Assembly (NCBI GenBank): GCA_000309075.1
Contig: CANJ01000020.1
Coordinates: forward strand, 1 to 62,745
Source of the DNA: Occidentia massiliensis
GTDB taxonomy: Bacteria > Pseudomonadota > Alphaproteobacteria > Rickettsiales > Rickettsiaceae
DNA length: 62,745 bases
Direction: 5' to 3'
Shown here one piece after another: positions 1-10,150 of this stretch. Below the pieces are notes generated by a model. The model saw only the letters and a list, made by a program, of their open reading frames with translations. It was not told the origin of the DNA and did not search any database. The position numbers were made by a program, and so were the translations under genes. The number at the start of each line of letters is the position of its first letter. Position 1 is the first letter of the stretch.

Positions 1-22
1 ACTTTTTATAGTATTTGAGTAT

Positions 23-170
23 CCTCTATGAAATGAAGAGTGGGTAGATGAAGGTTAACATCAATAATTGCTAAGAGTTATTAAGCCAAGCAGCAGAGCA
101 TAGTTTAGTACGTGAGCAGCATAGATCTTAATTTGACGACAATGTAATTATTAATGTTGACTGAGTATAT
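23..170. repeat. structured intergenic repeat, copy 1
   Basis: This stretch is clearly related to 26386-26533. Shared blocks include the left end CTCTATGAAATGAAGAGTGG, the middle CGTGAGCAGC and the right part ending in TTGACGAC. The segment near 54-68 is an imperfect inverted match to about 148-162, so the inner part could fold as a long hairpin. It has no long open frame. It may be a MITE-like element or the template of a structured RNA. I do not recognise the family. Confidence 0.75.
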
Positions 171-203
171 AACAAGCAAGAAAGTTAGTTACGTAGTAAG
201 CAA

Positions 204-279
204 TGGTGCCGATGAAGGGAATCGAACCCTTGACCTACATATTACGAATATGTTGCTCTACCATCTGAGCTATATCGGC
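204..279 (-). tRNA. tRNA-Thr (anticodon CGU)
   Basis: The reverse complement folds as a 76-nt cloverleaf with an encoded CCA end. It starts GCCGATATAGCTCAG, has the anticodon loop TTCGTAA (anticodon CGT, reading ACG), a T arm with TTCGATT and ends ATCGGCACCA. The lowest acceptor pair (A7 against C66) is mismatched. It resembles the CGU threonine tRNA of gammaproteobacteria. A second threonine tRNA (GGU) lies at 39256-39330. Confidence 0.93.
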
Positions 280-640
280 TTCTGATAGTATTTATATTTC
301 TGGTAAAATATACATAAATTAGCTATTTTATTCAATGGTTTTGTTTCTAGATACTATTAAGAACAAAGTTATTTTAATTGATAATTAAAGAGATTCTTTA
401 GCGAAAATTAATAAGATTTTTGCTGGAGTTATACTATTTCAAAAAAAATTTAATTAGCTTTAAAATTAACTTTGTTAACAATACCTAATATATTAACTAA
501 TAATAGAAATATAGAAAAAAAATAAGAAACTTGTTATTATTAAATATATACACTTCTACTTTCAAGGATTGTTTTAGAATTGTTATATTTGATGTTAAGT
601 ATATTACTTAATTAGACCATAAAATTAAAGGAAGATGATC
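280..640. other. gene-free stretch before the ankyrin gene
   Basis: About 360 bases of very AT-rich sequence between the tRNA and the ankyrin gene. It probably holds the ankyrin gene promoter, but I cannot fix -35 and -10 boxes. A ribosome-binding sequence AAAGGAAG lies at 627-634. Confidence 0.4.
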
Positions 641-1588
641 ATGATAGATAAAATGCGTTTATTAACAAAGATAAAAATTTTAACCTCAGAAGGTGATATT
701 ATAAAATTTATTGATAAACTTTTAAGTTTTATTGATAGTCTAAAGAAATCCATTAGAGTTGAAGAGCTTGACATTAATGAGGTCTTTCATGTTCAAGACA
801 ATGAAGGACAAACAGTTTTTCACTATTTAGTAAAGAAACATTACTTAAAAGCAATGGAAAAACTTGTGAAATTATTAGAGCCTGTAAAACTAAAGGAGCT
901 TATTAATATCAAAGACAAAGAAGGTAAAACAGTTTTGCATCTTGCTGTATTAACTATGTCAGATCATAATGATCAAAAACTTTTGAGAAAAGATCTAGAA
1001 GAACTAAAATTATTTCTTAAATCTGGAGCTGACCCTAATGGACAAAATAATTTAGGTAAAACTGCCCTGCATTTCAGTGTAGAAACTATATTAAATAATA
1101 ATGACCTAAAGCTTCTTGATGGAAAACTAGAAGTACTGAAGTTATTTCTTAAATCTGGAGCCAATCCTGGAAAACCTGATAATCAAGGGAAAATAGCTTT
1201 AAATTATATAGGAGATCACCAGTGTAAAGTAAGCTTAGTAGAAAATCAATACGGAGAAGCTTTGCAACTTCTTAGTCATAAGAGGGCTGAATATAAAGCT
1301 GCAAAATTGATTCTTAAATATGAAGCAAAATACAAATTTAACGCAGTACTACCAACTAAACAGGTAGAGCAGTTTTTAGAACCATGCAAAGAGGTGAAAC
1401 ATGAATTAAACCCAATATTTCTAGCTGAGCAGATGGAGCAACTACCAGAATATAAGGAAAAAAATTATGGTGGCAATAAAGATGATTGCACGCTTGCAAC
1501 TCTTAATAGAGAATTAGGGTCAACATATAATATTTTTGATGATAATTCAGGCTATAATAATTTAAACTTAGGATATAATAACCATTAA
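641..1588 (+). CDS. ankyrin-repeat protein
   Basis: A protein of about 315 residues with three to four ankyrin-type repeats in its first 190 residues. Typical cores are GQTVFHYLV, GKTVLHLAV, GKTALHFSV and the degenerate GKIALNYI. Two repeats end in nearly the same sequence, LKLFLKSGADPN and LKLFLKSGANPG, and the underlying DNA is also nearly identical, suggesting recent internal duplication. The C-terminal third is charged and has no recognised domain. No signal peptide or membrane segment is visible. I chose ATG 641 over ATG 635 because AGGAAG ends at 634 and would abut the earlier codon. Ankyrin proteins in Rickettsiales are often secreted effectors, but nothing here proves secretion. Confidence 0.85.
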   Translation: MIDKMRLLTKIKILTSEGDIIKFIDKLLSFIDSLKKSIRVEELDINEVFHVQDNEGQTVFHYLVKKHYLKAMEKLVKLLEPVKLKELINIKDKEGKTVLHLAVLTMSDHNDQKLLRKDLEELKLFLKSGADPNGQNNLGKTALHFSVETILNNNDLKLLDGKLEVLKLFLKSGANPGKPDNQGKIALNYIGDHQCKVSLVENQYGEALQLLSHKRAEYKAAKLILKYEAKYKFNAVLPTKQVEQFLEPCKEVKHELNPIFLAEQMEQLPEYKEKNYGGNKDDCTLATLNRELGSTYNIFDDNSGYNNLNLGYNNH

Positions 1589-1628
1589 TATTGTTGAAAT
1601 GATTTGTTCTATACAATTAAGCGGAACT

Positions 1629-2942
1629 TTAAATGTTATTAGTACAATTGACCCTAATAATGTTACTACCACATTTATTAAGCTTATGTTCTATTCTACT
1701 ATATCCTCTATCAATATGATAAATATTGTTTATTGTAGTTTTACCTTTTGCTACAAGTCCTGCTAAAATCAAACATACTGAGGCTCTAAGATCAGTTGCT
1801 GTTACTTGTGCTGCCTTAAATGAGGAAATCCCAGATACTATAGCTGTATTATTTTTTACTGTAATATTAGCTCCCATACGTAATAACTCAGGAACATGCA
1901 TTAAACGGTTTTCATACATGTTTTCTGTTATAATAGACATACCATCAGCTAAACACATTAAAGCCATAAATTGTGCTTGCATGTCAGTTGGAAATCCTGG
2001 AAAAGGAGCAGTACTTATATTTACTGGATTAATATAACTGTTAGATTTTGTAGCAATTACTCCTCCCTGATAAGGTAATAATTCTATTCCTGCTGATTGA
2101 AAAATTTGATACATATTGTTTATAAGATCTAAATATATACCTTTTAGTTTTAGTTGCCCACCAGTAATTCCCACAGCACAAATATAAGTTCCTGCTTCTA
2201 TTCTATCTGGTATAACACTATGGCAAGCTCCATTAAGACTTTTTCTGCCTATAACTCTAATTTTATTGGTACTTATACCTTCAATCTTTGCTCCCATTTT
2301 TGTTAACAAAACACATAAATCAGCAATTTCAGGTTCACAAGCACAATTGATAAAGTTAGATTCTCCATCAGCTAAAGCAGATGACATAATAGCATTTATA
2401 GTTGCTCCAACTGATACTTTAGGAAAAGTAAAGTTTATACCTTTTAGCCTTTTATTAACAGTTGCATTTACATATCCTTCTTCTAAATTAATTTTAGCTC
2501 CCATCGCTTCTAATACCGAAAAATGCATATCTAGTTGCCTCGTACCTATAGTGCAGCCTCCAGGTAATGAAACTTTAGCTTGCCCATATTTTGCTAACAA
2601 TGGACCTAATACCCAAAATGATGCTCTCATTCTACCAACAATAGAGTAAGGTGCTAAGAAATTATTGATTTTAGAAGAATCTAAAATTATAGTAAAAGAA
2701 TCATCTTTTACATTAGCTATTTTCTCCACATAATTTTTACTGTCTATTGTAATTATCACGCCTAAATGTTCTAATAATTCTACTAGGGTTATTACATCAG
2801 TTAAATAAGGTATATTGGATAAAGTAAGTTTATCATCAGTTAAGATGGATGCTATCATTAATGGTAGAACGGAATTTTTAGCACCACTAATGTTTATCTC
2901 ACCACTTAGAGGCCCTCCTCCACTAATTATAAACTTATCCAT
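1629..2942 (-). CDS. murA: UDP-N-acetylglucosamine 1-carboxyvinyltransferase MurA
   Basis: Catalyses the first committed step of peptidoglycan synthesis, transferring enolpyruvate from PEP to UDP-GlcNAc in the cytosol. The N-terminus carries the family motif GEINISGAKNSVLPLMIASI. The active-site loop reads PGGCTIGTRQLDMH with the reactive cysteine near residue 130, so the enzyme should be fosfomycin-sensitive in principle. TDLRASVCLILAGL near the C-terminus is also typical. Length, 437 residues, is slightly above the usual 420. The gene converges on the ankyrin gene with 40 bases between stops. It stands alone, diverging from the pentapeptide-repeat gene across a 490-base gap. Confidence 0.96.
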   Translation of the reverse strand: MDKFIISGGGPLSGEINISGAKNSVLPLMIASILTDDKLTLSNIPYLTDVITLVELLEHLGVIITIDSKNYVEKIANVKDDSFTIILDSSKINNFLAPYSIVGRMRASFWVLGPLLAKYGQAKVSLPGGCTIGTRQLDMHFSVLEAMGAKINLEEGYVNATVNKRLKGINFTFPKVSVGATINAIMSSALADGESNFINCACEPEIADLCVLLTKMGAKIEGISTNKIRVIGRKSLNGACHSVIPDRIEAGTYICAVGITGGQLKLKGIYLDLINNMYQIFQSAGIELLPYQGGVIATKSNSYINPVNISTAPFPGFPTDMQAQFMALMCLADGMSIITENMYENRLMHVPELLRMGANITVKNNTAIVSGISSFKAAQVTATDLRASVCLILAGLVAKGKTTINNIYHIDRGYSRIEHKLNKCGSNIIRVNCTNNI

Positions 2943-3432
2943 TACTATGTTTTTAATATGTATAAAAGATGTATAAAAGAATGATTTTCCACATAAAATT
3001 AGAACAAAAAAGTAATAAAAACAATAAATTCTTTTTATTTTTAGATATTAGTGCTAATATTTTATTATGTTAATGTAAAATTAAATCTAATGAAGTTTAT
3101 ATATATATTATGCTTTAGGTGAGGTATGTCATAAAAGTAATATAGTATATACGGTACTTTTGTTTTCGCTTGTCTAAAAGCAAAATTATATATCTTCTTG
3201 TAAAAGGAAGAGATAAAGTATGCTGATAAGGTAAAATTTTATAATATATTTATAACAGTTCAAGTTTAGTGTTAGTAGGCCTTGTTTTATTTTACCATAA
3301 GCCGAAGCTTCTAATATTGTTAGAAAATCTTTACTTTACTAAAGTTACATGTTTACTGTGTATAATACCTTTATAAAGTTACTTAATATAAATTTTTATT
3401 TACTAATTGATGGTTATAATCGAAACTGACTT
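2943..3432. other. divergent intergenic region murA / pentapeptide gene
   Basis: About 490 AT-rich bases between divergent genes, presumably containing both promoters. I see no RNA gene, no intact open frame and no related repeat. A weak stem-loop can be drawn around 3160-3187 (TTTTGTTTTC against AAAAGCAAAA), without clear meaning. Confidence 0.4.
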
Positions 3433-6400
3433 ATGAACTTACTTAAAGTTAATATCTGTTTATCCAGGCAACAAAGAAATGAGTCTTTGGAACTGCTAAA
3501 AAACTGCTTTATAGTAGATAATAGCAAACTAGCAAATACATATCAATTTACTTTACAAAATTTTCAAAAGGATTTGACTAAATATTTAGCTGATCCTGAG
3601 CTACAAGGTAAAATTGAAAAAAAACTCAACCTAAAAGGCAATGCAAAACTAATGTTCACTATATCTCAAATTCCTCAAAATGATAATGACCAACAATATA
3701 AGCTCCTGAAGTCAGCATTATATGAATATTTATATAAGCCTGAGGAAGGAAAAAATTTATTGCTAGAATATCAAGCAAGTAGGAAGAAAGAGTCAAACAT
3801 TTCTTTTAATCAATTTTTACAAAATAAACTAAGCAAGATTCAAGATCTTAAAGATCTTGAACAACGATATCCTGAACTTTATAGTAGCATTAAACGTCAA
3901 TATCCAGATGTAACTGTAGATTCACTGCATTTGCTACTTAAAGATAAAGTGGTTGTAGCTGACATTTATCATCAGCCACAGATGATTGACAATGAAAGAC
4001 AGGTACTTAATGACAGCTTTATTGATCAACAGTCTCTTAATTTTAATACTCAGACTATAACTGGTACAGAAGATTATCAGCCTGGCATAGTTGAATCTAG
4101 AGAAGAATTATTTAATGGCGGTAATTTTCAGGGCTGTACATTTAGAAATATAGAGTTTGACTGCCCATTAAAAAATATTGTTATGAGAGACTGTGTTTTT
4201 AATAAAGTAGCTTTTAGTGATAATACTTTACAAGATACAGATTTAAGAGGTGTAAAACTCCATGATATAGTTTTTAGTAATAATAGTAAAATAAGTAATA
4301 TTAAACTTGATGTAGCTAATTCAGATTTAGCCCAGGCACTTGGTATAATTAGTTTAGATAATAGTAATATTCCAGAGGAGCAAAAACGTCGAAATGATAT
4401 AATAAGGGAAAATTTTGGTAAACAATTTAAAGAAGGTGAATTACTAGTAGCAGTTAATAAAAAAGATGGAAAAGTAAATTCAGGTCAAACTAGATATATC
4501 AATGCTGGTGAAGGTAGATATAGACAGGTATTACAAAACTTAATCCAAAATTCTAAGCAAAAATTAGAAAGCCAAGAAGAAGGATTTCTTGATCTAATAA
4601 TAGACCGTAACTACCTTGCCATACCAGGATATGAATATGCTAAGTCTCTGGCATCATCTTACATAAATAAATTTAGGAAACCACCAGAGATAAAGGAATT
4701 AGAAGCTAACTTATGTAATAACCTTGAAAAGATTAAGCAAAAATATGGATCTCAAGATAAGGATTATAGGTATATTGAGGATAATTTTAAAGAAGAAACT
4801 AGTTTATATAAATTAGCTCAAAGAGAATACGAGCAAGCAATTAACATAATTAATAGAGTTGAAATAGAAAATCCTATTCTTGATCCAACTTATAGCCGTG
4901 GTAGGTTTAACGAAAATGATTACAAATTACGGATACGAGTCACTAGGGGTGATCTTGAGGACTTCATTAAGCATGGTAAAGATCAAAACTGTGCTGATTT
5001 TATTAGAAAAAAATATGAACATATAGTGCAAGGAGCACAAAGTGAAGGTATTCCTGTAGTTGTAGTACCAGATGCAACAAGACAAGATTTAAATAAGTTA
5101 GATTTTAGTAATAGAGATATGTCTGGTGTTATTTTAGCACGTTGTAATCTAGAATCATGTAATTTTAATAACACTAACTTAGAAGGTGCATGTCTAGAAG
5201 AAGCTAAAGTTAATAACACTTCATTCAAACAAGCCAAACTTACAGATACTAATATGATAAAAATATCAGGAGATGGAGCTAATTTTGAACGAGCAGTAGG
5301 AGCACGAACTAGATTTATGGGAGCAGAGCTAGGCACAACTCATTATGATAATCCAGCTAATTTTACAGCAGCAAAACTATATGCTCTTGATGCTTATAAG
5401 TCAGATTTACAAGAATGCAATTTAAAAGATTCAGAAATGGAATTTGCTGATTTTAGCCGAGCTAATATGTCATATGTTGATGCTAGATATACCAAGATGC
5501 AAGAGTCAAATTTCAAGGAAGCAGTAATGAACAGTATTAATTCACATGAAGCTGACTTTACCAATAGTTGTTTAAAGGAAGCTGAAGCCCTTAGAGGAAA
5601 TTTTGCTAAAGCTAAATTTGACTCAGTTAATGCTGAAGAAATGAATGCAATGTTTGCTAATTTTGAACGGGCTTCTATGGAAAATATAAAAGCAAAAGCA
5701 GCAAATTTTGTCAAAGCTAATATGGAAAAAGTAAGTGCCCAAAGAGCTGATTTACAGGATTCATTAATGGATTTTGTTAAAGCTAAGGAAGCAGATTTTA
5801 CCAAAGCTAACATGGAAAAAGTAAAAGCAATAAGAGCAGACTTTGAAAAATCTCTATTAAATGATGTTAATGCTAAAGAGGCTGATTTAGCTGGGGCTAG
5901 CTTAAATAATGCTACTGCTTGTAACATTAACATTAAAGGTGCTAATTTAGATTATGTAGATGCTAGAGGAGCTGACTTAACAGGAGCTGAGCATGATGTT
6001 GCTACTGGTTTATATGAAACAGATTTAAGAGGTACTAAATGTGATCCTGAGCTTAAGGAAAATGCTGAACGTAACGTGGCATTTTTTAAATTATTTGGTG
6101 ATAGTAAATATCCTAGATGTTATGAAGTTGATGAAAATGGTGTTAATCAAAGATATAACTGTCAAAAATTAGGAGCTCAGATTTTAGCAGCTGCAAGTGC
6201 TGGTGGAGCAATAGGCGGTGCAGCTATTGCTACAGGTGGTTTTGCTACTGCTATGGCAGGTATAACGTTAGGAGGAGCGTCTGCAGGTTTAGCTTGGAGG
6301 TTATCTGGAGACCTTTTAAATAAGTTTGGCCCTGATGATAGAAGCGTAGGTTATATTAATAGTGGGTTTGGTGATTATTTAGCAAATATAGGTGCTATAG

Positions 6401-7359
6401 CTAAATCAGCTGGGATCGGAGCCATGGAAGGTAGCCTTGGCGGAATAGAAACTGCAATTACATTATGCCAAATGGGATTAAGTGATGCTAAATTAGCACA
6501 AAGTATAAGGAAACTACAAAATATAGAACTACCAACAAATAAAGAAGAGATGCTAAAAACACTTAAAGTATTGTCAGAGACGGCAAAAAATACTTATAAT
6601 AGTAATATTATAACATCTAGTGCTAAAGGTAGTGTGAAGATTGGAGCACAAAACTTATATGAAAGCGCTAAAGATCTTTATAATTATAAGGCTGATAAAG
6701 ATGGCAATACTATTGAAGGAAAAACACCAGAAGAAATATATATTGCTAGTTCAAAAAAATATGAAGAGTTAAAAGAACGCTATTTACCTACATGGAAAAA
6801 GTTTATGCAAGGTCTAACTTCAGCAGGAGGTACAATGGCAGTTGGTGGGGGTATTGCAGCTACTGTTGGAGTTCTAATGCCACCTCTAGCTCCTATTACT
6901 GTACCAATAATTGCTATTGGTACAGCAGTTGCTACTCCAGTTGCTGGATATTTTGGTTACAAATATGGCTTTGATGGCTTAAAAGAGAGAGCTGTAAATT
7001 TAAAAAATAATATTGTAAGTAAAACTACAAATTTATTTTCTAAAAAAAATAAATCTCAAGAAATTAGCAAAAACGCAACTATAGCAAATGTAACCACGGC
7101 ATTTAATAAAAATTCAGCCACTACACGAAATAGCAGCGAAATTAGTCACTTACCAGCTACTAATTTATCTAAGCATGATAAGAGTACACGAGTTTCTGCT
7201 GATCAAGTCCAAGGTATTGTAGATAAGAACATAAATGGAAAAATGATAGAGAAAGCAAGAAATGCTGTTATTCCTCCTAGTGATTCTTCAAATTTACAAT
7301 TAAAGGCACCAGCAAGTAAAAAAGGTAAAGGTAAAGATGATACAAAATCTTTACCCTAG
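3433..7359 (+). CDS. giant pentapeptide-repeat protein with C-terminal hydrophobic segments
   Basis: A 1308-residue protein. Residues 1-220 are helical and of no known family. Pentapeptide repeats of the A(D/N)Lxx type occur around 225-300 and densely around 553-872, with units such as ADFTKANMEKVKA and GADLTGA; these should form right-handed quadrilateral beta-helices. Two long Gly/Ala-rich hydrophobic stretches follow at roughly 916-956 and 1130-1181, resembling membrane-inserting hairpins, then a lysine- and serine-rich tail. No N-terminal signal peptide is seen. The architecture (soluble repeat rod plus membrane-active C-terminus) would suit a secreted effector or toxin, but that is inference. 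No good ribosome-binding site precedes the ATG. The IS481 relic lies just downstream. Confidence 0.85.
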   Translation: MNLLKVNICLSRQQRNESLELLKNCFIVDNSKLANTYQFTLQNFQKDLTKYLADPELQGKIEKKLNLKGNAKLMFTISQIPQNDNDQQYKLLKSALYEYLYKPEEGKNLLLEYQASRKKESNISFNQFLQNKLSKIQDLKDLEQRYPELYSSIKRQYPDVTVDSLHLLLKDKVVVADIYHQPQMIDNERQVLNDSFIDQQSLNFNTQTITGTEDYQPGIVESREELFNGGNFQGCTFRNIEFDCPLKNIVMRDCVFNKVAFSDNTLQDTDLRGVKLHDIVFSNNSKISNIKLDVANSDLAQALGIISLDNSNIPEEQKRRNDIIRENFGKQFKEGELLVAVNKKDGKVNSGQTRYINAGEGRYRQVLQNLIQNSKQKLESQEEGFLDLIIDRNYLAIPGYEYAKSLASSYINKFRKPPEIKELEANLCNNLEKIKQKYGSQDKDYRYIEDNFKEETSLYKLAQREYEQAINIINRVEIENPILDPTYSRGRFNENDYKLRIRVTRGDLEDFIKHGKDQNCADFIRKKYEHIVQGAQSEGIPVVVVPDATRQDLNKLDFSNRDMSGVILARCNLESCNFNNTNLEGACLEEAKVNNTSFKQAKLTDTNMIKISGDGANFERAVGARTRFMGAELGTTHYDNPANFTAAKLYALDAYKSDLQECNLKDSEMEFADFSRANMSYVDARYTKMQESNFKEAVMNSINSHEADFTNSCLKEAEALRGNFAKAKFDSVNAEEMNAMFANFERASMENIKAKAANFVKANMEKVSAQRADLQDSLMDFVKAKEADFTKANMEKVKAIRADFEKSLLNDVNAKEADLAGASLNNATACNINIKGANLDYVDARGADLTGAEHDVATGLYETDLRGTKCDPELKENAERNVAFFKLFGDSKYPRCYEVDENGVNQRYNCQKLGAQILAAASAGGAIGGAAIATGGFATAMAGITLGGASAGLAWRLSGDLLNKFGPDDRSVGYINSGFGDYLANIGAIAKSAGIGAMEGSLGGIETAITLCQMGLSDAKLAQSIRKLQNIELPTNKEEMLKTLKVLSETAKNTYNSNIITSSAKGSVKIGAQNLYESAKDLYNYKADKDGNTIEGKTPEEIYIASSKKYEELKERYLPTWKKFMQGLTSAGGTMAVGGGIAATVGVLMPPLAPITVPIIAIGTAVATPVAGYFGYKYGFDGLKERAVNLKNNIVSKTTNLFSKKNKSQEISKNATIANVTTAFNKNSATTRNSSEISHLPATNLSKHDKSTRVSADQVQGIVDKNINGKMIEKARNAVIPPSDSSNLQLKAPASKKGKGKDDTKSLP

Positions 7360-7467
7360 ATGAAAAAGTAAAGAGATGATCTGAGGATTAAAGTATTATT
7401 GGGTACGAAAATATAGGATAGAATCGTCCAACAAAACTTTAATGACCCTTATTAAGGAGGATGTGAG

Positions 7468-7800
7468 ATGACAAGATATAAAGAAAAAATCATAAAGCCA
7501 AGGATTGGTTTATTACAATTAGCTGAGCGAGTAGGAAATATATCACAAGCTTACAAAATAATGAGCTATAGTAGGATATATTTTAGATTACAAAGAACTT
7601 TATGAACAAGGTAGTGAAGAAGCTTTATTTGAAATAAGCAGAAAGACCCTATGTTTAAAGAATCTAGTTCCTACAAATATTGAAGATTTGGTAGGTAAAT
7701 ATAGCTGTTGATTTTCAGCCTTTGGTCAGGAAAGAGCTGTAATGAACCAGGCAAGGAAGGCATAACCATTTCTAGTGGCAGTATTAGATAAGTTTAGCTA
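7468..7800 (+). pseudogene. decayed IS481-family transposase, N-terminal part
   Basis: Reading across frames recovers the helix-turn-helix N-terminus of an IS481-type transposase: LAERVGNISQAYKIMSYSR, then in the next frame DYKELYEQGSEEALFEISRK, then NLVPTNIEDLV and, after a stop, FSAFGQERAV. The match rests on the known pattern of this family (GN-S-A-KIMGYSR, YKELYE-GGEEAL-EISR, A-GQERV-NELR). A good ribosome-binding site (AAGGAGG) precedes the ATG. The catalytic DDE region is missing, and I found no terminal inverted repeats. This is a dead remnant. Confidence 0.75.
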
Positions 7801-7941
7801 GGTAATAATTTAGAAAATAACAACATAGAGATCTAAACTTCTAGCTGCTAACTCTTTCTCTAGTTTGGTTATACAAGGAATAAATAACTGTTTATCTTCC
7901 ACACCTAAAGTTTGAAAAGAATCTAACAGCAGTGAGGTTGC

Positions 7942-9125
7942 TTAGTTTTGTTGTTCATTTTCTTTAGCTAACCAGGCATAGCTTTGTGCTTTTATTTTGT
8001 TTTGATCATTTGTAATTATGTAAAATCCAGCATTAGTTTTGCTCATTCCATCTAATACACATTTCTCACTATGATCCCCGATACTTTGACAACAATTGCT
8101 TAACTTGCCAAGGACAAATCCTTGCATATCTTCTTTTGGTAATTTGCTAAAATGGTATTTTTTTATGCTATCTTCTAGTTTTTCTTCTTTATACTTATAT
8201 TTCTTCTCAATCAATTCTTTATTTAGCTTTTTTGTCAGTGTTGTAATCTTTTCTTTTATGTTTTTTTCTTCTTTTTTAAATTTACCTTCAAAAAATCTTT
8301 TCTGGATCTCCTTGGATAAAAGTTCTTGAGTATTTTTATCATTTAATATTTGTTTGAATTGTTTATTATCACTTAATAAATGTGCATCACTAAAAAGCTG
8401 TAATGGCTCCCTACCTATTTTAGGTACATAAGAATTTAACCCATGCCAAAATTCTAATGATTGCTTATCCAACTTATATATCTTGGGTAAATTATATTGA
8501 AAACTTAGCTCTACTGTTTCTTGATTTTCATAATTAACAGTTTTGAGATAATTCTTTGCATCGTCAATATCCTTAAAGCAGGTAGAAAGATTTTTGACTA
8601 TGTATTTAAGATCTAGCACATTATCTTTAGTGTACATTTTTGTTATCGTCTTGCAATAAGGTAGCAATTGACTATATAATTCAGGATTTATAAAATCATA
8701 TCTATATAAATCATCATCTGAACTAAAAGAAGCAGCCTGTTTACTTATTCCCTGATTAATTACTTCTACACTAGCTAAATTACTATAATTATCTTTTAAT
8801 AACCACTTGAGCGCATCAGTACTCCTTTGGTTATACTCACTGTCATATAATAAATGTAAATTGCAAGCAACACTTGAGCATCATTATCACTAATTTGCAA
8901 CTTTTGCAGAGTTAAATTATTAGCAGCAGTTCCACCTGACTTTTGTAAATTAGCCTCAATATTTTTTATACTTTTTTCTAACCTTTCCTTTTTTTTACTA
9001 TTTTTTTCTTTTTCTAACTCTAACCTTAGTTTTTCTAACCTTTTATTTTGATCATATTTATTTAGCCAGTCATCAGTAGTTAGTAACCGTTGCAATTTTT
9101 CTATAGTTTCAAATTTTACTTGCAT
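7942..9125 (-). pseudogene. broken coiled-coil protein gene, unknown function
   Basis: Two open pieces belong together. The first starts MQVKFETIEKLQRLLTTDDW at 9125 and is rich in Lys/Glu coiled coil. Near 8858-8860 its frame is lost. The following frame reads LHLLYDSEYNQRSTDALKW and runs without a stop into the second piece, which includes the segment LPYCKTITKMYTKDNVLDLK. Adding one T to a TTT run in the sense strand joins them as VLLAILHLLYDSEYNQRS. After the TAA at 7942-7944 the same frame stays open for another 43 codons to 7810, so that stop may be premature. Without an indel the downstream part could only start from TTG near 8667. I recognise no family. Confidence 0.65.
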
Positions 9126-9258
9126 AGTCAGTTTTTAACTTATTTATTTCAACTTATATATTAATACCTTAACATATAGTAATAACATTGTAATTAATAT
9201 TACTATATTTATTTTTTAAAAAGTTATTTGAAAATTACTATGCTAAATTTGGTACAAT

Positions 9259-10134
9259 TTATTTGTTTAAAATATTATACATGGTTACGCCAATCTCAGC
9301 AGGAGATTTAGCAATATGAACACCAGCGCTCTTTAATGCTTCTAGCTTATCTGCGGCGGAGCCCTTACCACCATCTATTATAGCTCCAGCATGTCCCATC
9401 CTTTTACCTGGAGGAGCCGTGATTCCTGCTATAAAGCTTACTACAGGTTTTTTTATTTTAGATAATTTCATAAATTCTGCAGCTTCTTCTTCAGCTACTC
9501 CTCCTATCTCACCTATCATTATTATTGCTTTTGTATCTTTATCAGCTAATAATAACTCTAAACAGTCAACAAAGCTGGTACCATTGATAGGATCACCACC
9601 TATACCTATACAAGTGGACTGTCCGAGACCAACTTCAGTAGTTTGAGCTACTGCTTCATAAGTTAAGGTACCGGAACGAGAAATAACCCCTATATTACCA
9701 GCTCTATGAATATGACCCGGCATAATACCGATTTTACATTGACCTGGAGTAATAATTCCTGGACAGTTAGGACCTATAAGTATTGTTCCTGAGTTTCTTA
9801 ATGCTCTTTTTACCCTAATCATATCAAGAACAGGAATACCTTCTGTAATACAAACTATTAATTTTATTCCAGCATCTATAGATTCAAGAATAGAATCAGC
9901 AGCCAAAAAAGGTGGTACGTAAATAACACTTGCAGTAGCATTAGTTTTCTTCACTGCTTCTTCAACATAGTCATATACTGGTAATCCTAAATGAACTTGC
10001 CCTCCTTTACCTGGAGTAACCCCCCCTACCATTTGTGTTCCATATTGAATTGCTTGCTCAGTATGAAATGTACCTTGAGCTCCTGTAATACCTTGACATA
10101 TAACTTTTGTGCTTCTATCTACTAATATTGCCAT
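9259..10134 (-). CDS. sucD: succinyl-CoA ligase (ADP-forming) alpha subunit
   Basis: Partner of SucC in the TCA cycle step converting succinyl-CoA to succinate with formation of ATP or GTP. It shows the CoA-binding Rossmann start ([20 protein letters not shown]), the GGVTPGKGG loop and the phosphohistidine loop [17 protein letters not shown] near the C-terminus. I place the start at ATG 10134 ([11 protein letters not shown]), giving 291 residues, the normal family length; AGGA lies seven bases upstream. An upstream in-frame start at 10167 would overlap sucC and add 11 residues not typical of the family. It is the second gene of the sucC-sucD operon, 16 bases after sucC. Confidence 0.97.
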   Translation of the reverse strand: MAILVDRSTKVICQGITGAQGTFHTEQAIQYGTQMVGGVTPGKGGQVHLGLPVYDYVEEAVKKTNATASVIYVPPFLAADSILESIDAGIKLIVCITEGIPVLDMIRVKRALRNSGTILIGPNCPGIITPGQCKIGIMPGHIHRAGNIGVISRSGTLTYEAVAQTTEVGLGQSTCIGIGGDPINGTSFVDCLELLLADKDTKAIIMIGEIGGVAEEEAAEFMKLSKIKKPVVSFIAGITAPPGKRMGHAGAIIDGGKGSAADKLEALKSAGVHIAKSPAEIGVTMYNILNK

Positions 10135-10150
10135 AAATTTTCCTATTTCT

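Noticed and set aside
30-170. CRISPR-like repeat at the window start
   Set aside because: There are only two copies, 26 kb apart, with no spacer array or cas genes.
1726-2649. Open frames on the plus strand inside murA
   Set aside because: They are antisense shadows of a clearly coding murA and encode no recognisable product.
4983-5933. Long minus-strand open frames inside the pentapeptide gene
   Set aside because: The periodic repeats create stop-free antisense frames; the products are low-complexity and have no start signal.
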